Source: Acidimicrobiales bacterium (lineage in GTDB: Bacteria > Actinomycetota > Acidimicrobiia > Acidimicrobiales > Poriferisodaliceae). From it: DNA of 10,152 nt. Positions 6,024 through 10,152 of the stretch are shown in pieces (position 1 is the stretch's first letter; the number at the start of each line of letters is the position of its first letter). The notes under the pieces were generated by a model. That model was not told the origin of the DNA and made no database searches. It saw only the letters and a program-made list of their open reading frames with translations. Location: contig JAHDHM010000103.1 of NCBI GenBank assembly GCA_020631315.1, forward strand, positions 1 through 10,152, written 5' to 3'. Both the position numbers and the translations under genes were made by a program.

Positions 6024-6029
6024 TAGGGT
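6024..6029 (+). promoter_or_regulatory. second possible -10 box for the Calx-beta gene
   Basis: TAGGGT preceded by GTCCGCC resembles the GCGCC-TAGGCT context upstream of the next secreted gene. Transcription would begin near 6036, a leader of about 59 nt. The -35 region is poor. Confidence 0.3.
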
Positions 6030-6094
6030 GTGGCCCCACTCCGGTGGACGGCGTTGTCGCCGTGTGTGGTTGCACGTCGCGGTGCAGAGAAGGG

Positions 6095-9000
6095 ATGACG
6101 GTGGAGACGAAGAACGAACGACGAATGCTCTCGATGCGGCACCTGGGCCGCGTGCTCGCCGGGGGCCTGTTGATGGCGGCCACCGTCGCTGTCCCGGTCA
6201 CGCCGGCCGGCGCGGCCACGGGCACGATCCAGTTCTCGACCGCCACGACGGCGGTCGACGAGGACGCCGGGACGGTCGACATCACGGTCACCCGCTCGGA
6301 CACCACCGACGAGGTGACGGTGGACTATCTGGTGGCCGGCACCAACTCGGACGGCAACGGCGGGCGCGATTTCACCATTCCGACCGGCAACGCAGCCGGC
6401 ACCCTCACCTTCGCGCCGGGCGTCTCGTCGGTCGACATCTCCGTGAACGTGAACGACGACCTTCGTGGTGAGGGCGGTACCGAGACGTTCACGTTCACCC
6501 TGCAGAGTCCCGAGAACCTGAGCGTGCCCGGCGACGCCTTCACGATCGGTGGACAGAACACGCACTCGCTCGAGATCACCGACGACGGTGACGCCGGTTC
6601 GATCGTCTTCTCCACGAACGCCAGCTCGGTCGCCGAGGGCGACAGCGGCACGACCACCCGCTCGGTGTCGGTCACCCGGACGGGCGGCTCAGAGGGAGCA
6701 GTCACGGGCCAGGTCGCCTCGACCGGTGGCAGCGCCACTGCAGGTGTCGACTACGTCGCCGTCAGCTCCGGACTGTCGTGGCCCGACGGTGTCTCGACCG
6801 CTCGGACGGTCGACGTGGTCGTCAACGGCGACAACGCGCTCGAGGTCGACGAGCAGATCGATCTCACGATCACCGCCGCAGGTGGTGGTGCCTCGATCGG
6901 TGGCAACGACTCGCACACCGTCACGATCACCGACGACGACGCCGCCGGTGTCGTGAGCTTCGCCGCCACGTCGGACAGTGTCGGTGAGGCCGACGGCACG
7001 CTGAGCGTGACCCTCAACCGCACCGGCGGTTCCGACGGCTCCGTGTCCGTGACCTACGCGACCGTCAACGGCACCGCCGTGGCCGGTTCGGACTTCGTCG
7101 CCGAGACCGACACCATCGTGTTCTCCCAGGGGGAGACCACCAAGCAGTTCGACATCGCGATCATCGACGACCTCGAGAACGACGACGCAGAACAGTTCGT
7201 CATCTCGATCTCGGGTGACGTCACGGGTGACACCACTGCGACGATCTCGATCGTCGACGACGACGATGCGCTCGAGGCGGTCTTCGACTCGTTCACCACA
7301 CCCGAGGACACGACCCTCACCACGCCCGTCAGCGTGCTGGCCAACGACAACGGTCCGAGCGGCGCCACCTTGACGGTCCAGTCCTTCGGTGCGCCGACCA
7401 GTGGTTCGATCACCAGCTCGAACCTCACCGCCGGCACGTTCGTCTACGAACCGGCCGCGAACTTCGAGGGCGACGTCTTCATCTCGTACGTCGTCACGGA
7501 CGGTACGAACACCGACAGCGGTGTGATCCGCGTCGTCGTCACGGACGACAACGCCGCGCCGGTCGCCGCCGACGCCGTCGTGCCGCTGGCCTCGCGCATC
7601 GACCCGACCGAGATCGACGTCCTCGCCAACGATTCAGACCAGGACGGCGACCCTCTGTCGATCGTGCCGGAGACGTTGACCTCCTCGGGTGGCAACGAGG
7701 TCGTGTGCACGACCTCGGTGTGCACGTTCACCCCCGAGGTCGGTTTCGTGGGTGCGGACGAGTTCGTCTACACGGCACAGGACTCGTCCAACGTGACCGA
7801 CTCGGCGACGGTGACCGTGTACGTCGGCACGCCGCGAGACTGCGATGTGACGGTGACCGCGGGCGTGCCCTTCGTCGGCACCTCGGCGAGCGAGGTGATC
7901 TGCGGAACCGCAGGCGACGACGTCATCGACGGTGGCGGGGGTGACGACTACATCCTCGGCCTCGGTGGTGACGATGTGCTGCGCGGCGGCGACGGCAGTG
8001 ACCTGCTCGCCGGTGGGCCGGGAAGTGACCTGCTCGAGCCTGGTCCTGGCGACAGCGACGAGAGCGTCGGCGGTGCCGGGGTCGACACGGTCAGCTACAC
8101 CGGCTCGGCTCCGGGCGCGACGGCAACGGCGACGGGCAGCGACAGCGTCGTCGTCGGTGCGACGTCGATCACCATCGACACGGCGAACGACGCCGACGGT
8201 GGTGCCGATGACGCCGACTCCCACGAGTCCGTCGAGACGGTGCTCGTCGATCTTCTCGGCGGCAACGACATCGTGACGGTGTCGCCGAGCACTGTCGTGT
8301 CCTTCGACCTTCGAGGTGGTGACGGCCTCGACCGACTCAAGTACGACACGACCGGGATCGACGGCGAGACCGACAGCGGCACGGTGATCACCGCGACCGG
8401 TCAGCAGCCGGTGCAGCACACGAGCTTCGAGATCCGCGAGGTCGGTGTGTTCATGCGGATCGGCACCCCCGGTGTCGACGACTGGTTCTTCACCTCGCAG
8501 CCACTGGTCGAAGGTCTCATCATCGACCAGGCCGAGTCCGGCGACCGTCTGACCGTGCAGTTCGGTGCGTTGACGGGTCCCTTCACCGTGAACGACTCCG
8601 GCGTGTTCGGCGAGGACACGGTCGTGGCGCTCGGTACCGGCTCCGCCGACGACTTCGAGATCCGTGCCCGTCAGGTTCGGACCGACGACGAACAGGTCAC
8701 CTTCGGCGGTATCGAGGTCCTGCGAGTCGAAGGCCGCGGCGGAGACGACGCCTTCACCATCGACGTGACCGCTGCGTTCCGTCAGCAGTCGTTCGCAGTC
8801 GACCTCACCGTCGATGGCGGTGACGGTCACGACGTGCTGCGTCTCACCAGCGACGAGGCCTGCTCCGTCGACGCCGCCGGCAACGTGGTGATCGGATCGG
8901 TCGGACTGTTCCGCATCCAGCTGGTGGAGACCGTCGAGTTCACGTGCGCGGGCGAGTCGGGCATCACGTCGCTCGTCGACGGCTACTGGCTCGTCGGCGC

Positions 9001-9742
9001 CGACGGCACGGTCTACGCCATCGGCAGCGTGCCGCACCTGGGCAACCGCGAGAACCCCGACGCCCCCGTCGCCGGCATGGACTCGCTGATCGACAAGCGG
9101 GGCTACTGGGTCGCCCAGGCCGACGGCAACGTCGCGGCCTTCGGGACCGCGGTCGATCACGGTGACCTTCCGGACATCGGCGTCGACCCGGCGTTCCCGA
9201 TCGTCGACATGTCGGCGCTGGTCGACGGCAGCGGCTACTACCTGCTCGGCTCCGACGGCGGCGTGTTCGCCTTCAAGGCACCGTTCTACGGTTCGACCGG
9301 CGATCTGCGGCTCGACCAGCCGGTCGTGGCGATGTCGACCAGCCCGAACGGCGGCTATTGGTTCGTCGCCAGCGACGGTGGCATCTTCGCCTACGGTCCC
9401 GGCGCTGCCTTCCACGGCTCGGTGCCGGAGTACGTGGCATTCGAGGACCTTCAGGCGCCCATCGTCGGCATGGCGGCCACCACGTCGGGCAACGGCTACT
9501 GGCTCGTCGCCGCGGACGGCGGCGTCTTCGCCTTCGGCGATGCCGTGTTCTACGGCTCGGTCCCCGGGGCGCTGCCGCCCGGCACGCCGCTCGCAGCCGA
9601 GATCGTCGGCATCGTCGCCACCGCCTCGGGCAACGGCTACTGGATCGTGGGCGCCGACGGTGGCGTGTTCGCCTTCGGTGACGCTCAGTTCCAGGGCGCC
9701 GTCGTCGTTCCTGCCAATGACGTCGTGTCGCTCACAGGGTGA
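6095..9742 (+). CDS. secreted mosaic protein: Calx-beta x3, cadherin/Ig-like x2, RTX stretch, six GYWLV-type repeats
   Basis: Large exported protein of 1215 residues, probably a surface or matrix calcium-binding adhesin-type protein. A signal peptide (1-40) has basic R-R-M-L-S-M-R-H, a hydrophobic core and cleavage after A-G-A. Calx-beta domains lie at about 43-168, 169-285 and 286-391, each closing with a T/V-D-D-D/G calcium-type motif. Two cadherin/Ig-like domains follow (392-483, 486-578), with V-L-A-N-D-N and V-L-A-N-D-S-D-Q-D-G. RTX-like repeats G-G-D-D-V-L and G-G-D-G-S-D span about 601-668. Residues 669-955 are Asp/Gly-rich and beta-like, not assigned. Six repeats of G-Y-W-x-V-x-x-D-G-G-V-F-A-F-G from residue 963 to the end look like beta-propeller blades. 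The mature part has six cysteines in three close pairs, suggesting disulfides. No LPXTG or membrane anchor is seen, so attachment is unclear. Start: the ATG at 6095 directly follows GAGAAGGG; a GTG at 6101 has better spacing; a GTG at 6044 would spoil the signal peptide. Partner and substrate are unknown. Confidence 0.88.
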   Translation: MTVETKNERRMLSMRHLGRVLAGGLLMAATVAVPVTPAGAATGTIQFSTATTAVDEDAGTVDITVTRSDTTDEVTVDYLVAGTNSDGNGGRDFTIPTGNAAGTLTFAPGVSSVDISVNVNDDLRGEGGTETFTFTLQSPENLSVPGDAFTIGGQNTHSLEITDDGDAGSIVFSTNASSVAEGDSGTTTRSVSVTRTGGSEGAVTGQVASTGGSATAGVDYVAVSSGLSWPDGVSTARTVDVVVNGDNALEVDEQIDLTITAAGGGASIGGNDSHTVTITDDDAAGVVSFAATSDSVGEADGTLSVTLNRTGGSDGSVSVTYATVNGTAVAGSDFVAETDTIVFSQGETTKQFDIAIIDDLENDDAEQFVISISGDVTGDTTATISIVDDDDALEAVFDSFTTPEDTTLTTPVSVLANDNGPSGATLTVQSFGAPTSGSITSSNLTAGTFVYEPAANFEGDVFISYVVTDGTNTDSGVIRVVVTDDNAAPVAADAVVPLASRIDPTEIDVLANDSDQDGDPLSIVPETLTSSGGNEVVCTTSVCTFTPEVGFVGADEFVYTAQDSSNVTDSATVTVYVGTPRDCDVTVTAGVPFVGTSASEVICGTAGDDVIDGGGGDDYILGLGGDDVLRGGDGSDLLAGGPGSDLLEPGPGDSDESVGGAGVDTVSYTGSAPGATATATGSDSVVVGATSITIDTANDADGGADDADSHESVETVLVDLLGGNDIVTVSPSTVVSFDLRGGDGLDRLKYDTTGIDGETDSGTVITATGQQPVQHTSFEIREVGVFMRIGTPGVDDWFFTSQPLVEGLIIDQAESGDRLTVQFGALTGPFTVNDSGVFGEDTVVALGTGSADDFEIRARQVRTDDEQVTFGGIEVLRVEGRGGDDAFTIDVTAAFRQQSFAVDLTVDGGDGHDVLRLTSDEACSVDAAGNVVIGSVGLFRIQLVETVEFTCAGESGITSLVDGYWLVGADGTVYAIGSVPHLGNRENPDAPVAGMDSLIDKRGYWVAQADGNVAAFGTAVDHGDLPDIGVDPAFPIVDMSALVDGSGYYLLGSDGGVFAFKAPFYGSTGDLRLDQPVVAMSTSPNGGYWFVASDGGIFAYGPGAAFHGSVPEYVAFEDLQAPIVGMAATTSGNGYWLVAADGGVFAFGDAVFYGSVPGALPPGTPLAAEIVGIVATASGNGYWIVGADGGVFAFGDAQFQGAVVVPANDVVSLTG
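7897..8100 (+). repeat. RTX (hemolysin-type) calcium-binding repeats
   Basis: The encoded stretch contains successive nonapeptide-like units such as G-T-A-G-D-D-V-I-D, G-G-G-G-D-D-Y-I-L, G-L-G-G-D-D-V-L-R and G-G-D-G-S-D-L-L-A. In the known family these bind Ca2+ in a parallel beta-roll. The array is short and degrades toward its end. Confidence 0.75.
8981..9712 (+). repeat. six tandem GYWLV...DGGVFAFG repeats
   Basis: Repeat units begin with the GY codons at 8981, 9101, 9233, 9353, 9494 and 9635, spaced 120, 132, 120, 141 and 141 bp (40-47 residues). Each has Gly-Tyr-aromatic, an Asp-Gly turn, a Phe/Ala-Phe-Gly strand and a closing F-x-G. Such repeats are common in secreted actinobacterial proteins and are likely propeller blades. 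Units 1 and 2 are the most diverged (D-G-T-V-Y-A-I-G and D-G-N-V-A-A-F-G). Confidence 0.8.
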
Positions 9743-9777
9743 CGATCATGAGGGCGGACGAACACACAGAGCGAACA

Positions 9778-9819
9778 ATCGACACCAAGTGTGACCAGCA
9801 AGGGTCCTCGCGTGTCGAT
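9778..9819 (+). repeat. 8-bp inverted repeat after the Calx-beta gene
   Basis: ATCGACAC (9778-9785) and GTGTCGAT (9812-9819) are perfect inverted copies with a 26-bp loop. It begins 35 bp after the stop codon. Without a T tail it is a weak terminator candidate; a regulatory site or chance is as likely. Confidence 0.3.
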
Positions 9820-9841
9820 CGTGTGAATCTCGGTCGGACAT

Positions 9842-9871
9842 GTGACACCACAGTTGGTGCGCGCCTAGGCT
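9842..9871 (+). promoter_or_regulatory. promoter, GTGACA - 18 bp - TAGGCT
   Basis: GTGACA (9842-9847), one base from TTGACA, and TAGGCT (9866-9871) are 18 bp apart. Transcription would begin near 9878 with a leader of about 50 nt to the gene at 9928. The -10 box is identical to the one upstream of the Calx-beta gene (5922-5927). Confidence 0.55.
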
Positions 9872-9927
9872 CCGGCCACGCCGGGTGGCACGTGGGACGC
9901 ACGGCGCGCGTTGGTGGTGAGGATCGG

Positions 9928-10152
9928 ATGTCGCAGCCGAAGAACGAGCAGACGTTGATGACGAGACGGAGTGTCGGGCCCCTGGCTGCAGTCGTCTCGG
10001 TGTGCGCGCTCGTCGCGAGCGTGTTCTTCGCATCGTCTGCGGCGGCCCAGGTGTGCTTCGACGGCATCGACGAGGTCCCCTGCCCGACAACCACCGCGCC
10101 GCCGACCACGACCGAGGCTCCGGCGCCGACGACCACGCAGGCGCCGACCACG
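9928..10152 (+). CDS. secreted Thr/Pro-rich protein, N-terminal part (runs off the window)
   Basis: The first 75 codons of a gene that continues past the window edge. The ATG at 9928 has GAGG 5 nt upstream. The product begins M-S-Q-P-K-N-E-Q-T-L-M-T-R-R, followed by a hydrophobic core and S-S-A-A-A, so a signal peptide is probably cut after Ala40. The mature start, Q-V-C-F-D-G-I-D-E-V-P-C-P, has two cysteines close together. From about residue 53 the sequence becomes T-T-T-A-P-P-T-T-T-E-A-P type, a flexible wall-spanning or glycosylated linker in many actinobacterial proteins. Its N-terminus (K-N-E, then a short basic stretch before the core) resembles the preceding gene's T-K-N-E-R-R. The functional domain lies outside the window, so no function is assigned. 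Confidence 0.8.
   Translation, partial: MSQPKNEQTLMTRRSVGPLAAVVSVCALVASVFFASSAAAQVCFDGIDEVPCPTTTAPPTTTEAPAPTTTQAPTT

Larger units (their letters stand above)
5736..6094. other. non-coding region between lipB-lipA and the Calx-beta protein
   Basis: A 359-bp gap with no convincing gene. It holds a 14-bp perfect palindrome, a promoter with both boxes, two small hairpins and a second possible -10 box, all listed separately. No stem followed by a T run, as in an intrinsic terminator, is visible after lipB-lipA. Confidence 0.6.

Noticed and set aside
7634..9415. 593-residue open frame on the - strand across the Calx-beta gene
   Set aside because: Val/Asp/Gly/Arg-rich antisense frame without domains; the + strand has clear repeats and a signal peptide.
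9790..9845. Three TGTGA motifs (9790, 9822, 9841) as a CRP-type site
   Set aside because: They are same-direction copies at spacings of 32 and 19 bp and lack the matching TCACA half-sites; short motifs like this arise by chance.
1..10152. CRISPR arrays, tRNA or rRNA genes, insertion sequences
   Set aside because: No regularly spaced repeats with unique spacers, no tRNA- or rRNA-like sequence and no transposase or terminal repeats were seen on reading.

Overview
The window is GC-rich, uses strongly GC3-biased codons, has promoters with TAnnnT-type -10 boxes (TAGGCT, TAGGGT, TAGTGT, TAGCGT) and few clear Shine-Dalgarno sites. It carries the E2/lipB/lipA neighbourhood known from mycobacteria, plus secreted proteins with GYWLV..DGGVFAFG repeats. 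Together these point to a high-GC actinobacterium, plausibly of the Acidimicrobiia (Ilumatobacter-like). The taxon is inferred, not shown.

Layout. (1) Positions 1-36 hold the probable last codons of a + strand gene. (2) On the - strand, 673 to 41, lies a secreted thioredoxin-fold lipoprotein resembling mycobacterial MPT53/DsbE. Its first active-site cysteine codon is replaced by an in-frame TGA (W-A-P-W-TGA-G-T-C). The frame stays open for 97 sense codons after the TGA and keeps family features, including the cis-proline. A GC-rich hairpin with a GGUC loop starts 18 nt after the TGA, as expected of a bacterial SECIS. I read this as a selenoprotein that a standard gene caller would split in two; it is the main discovery here. 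(3) Positions 830-919 encode a 29-residue single-membrane-segment peptide, probably leaderless. (4) Positions 1054-5735 form a lipoate-enzyme cluster: dihydrolipoyl dehydrogenase (E3), a dihydrolipoamide acyltransferase (E2) with one lipoyl domain, and a single polypeptide fusing LipB (octanoyltransferase) to LipA (lipoyl synthase). (5) Positions 5736-6094 are a non-coding regulatory region with a 14-bp perfect palindrome, a good promoter and a strong small hairpin. (6) Positions 6095-9742 encode a 1215-residue secreted mosaic protein: three Calx-beta domains, two cadherin/Ig-like domains, an RTX calcium-binding stretch, a beta-rich middle and six GYWLV-type repeats. (7) From 9928 to the window edge is the start of another secreted protein with a Thr/Pro-rich region.

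How the genes fit together. The E2 needs lipoate on Lys42. The fused LipB-LipA would transfer octanoate to that lysine and insert the sulfurs, and the E3 would reoxidise the resulting dihydrolipoamide. The cluster therefore encodes both the lipoyl-carrying complex parts and their cofactor assembly. The Sec lipoprotein would act outside the membrane in thiol-disulfide exchange. The two C-terminal secreted proteins have similar N-termini and similar upstream promoters, and may belong to one cell-surface gene set.
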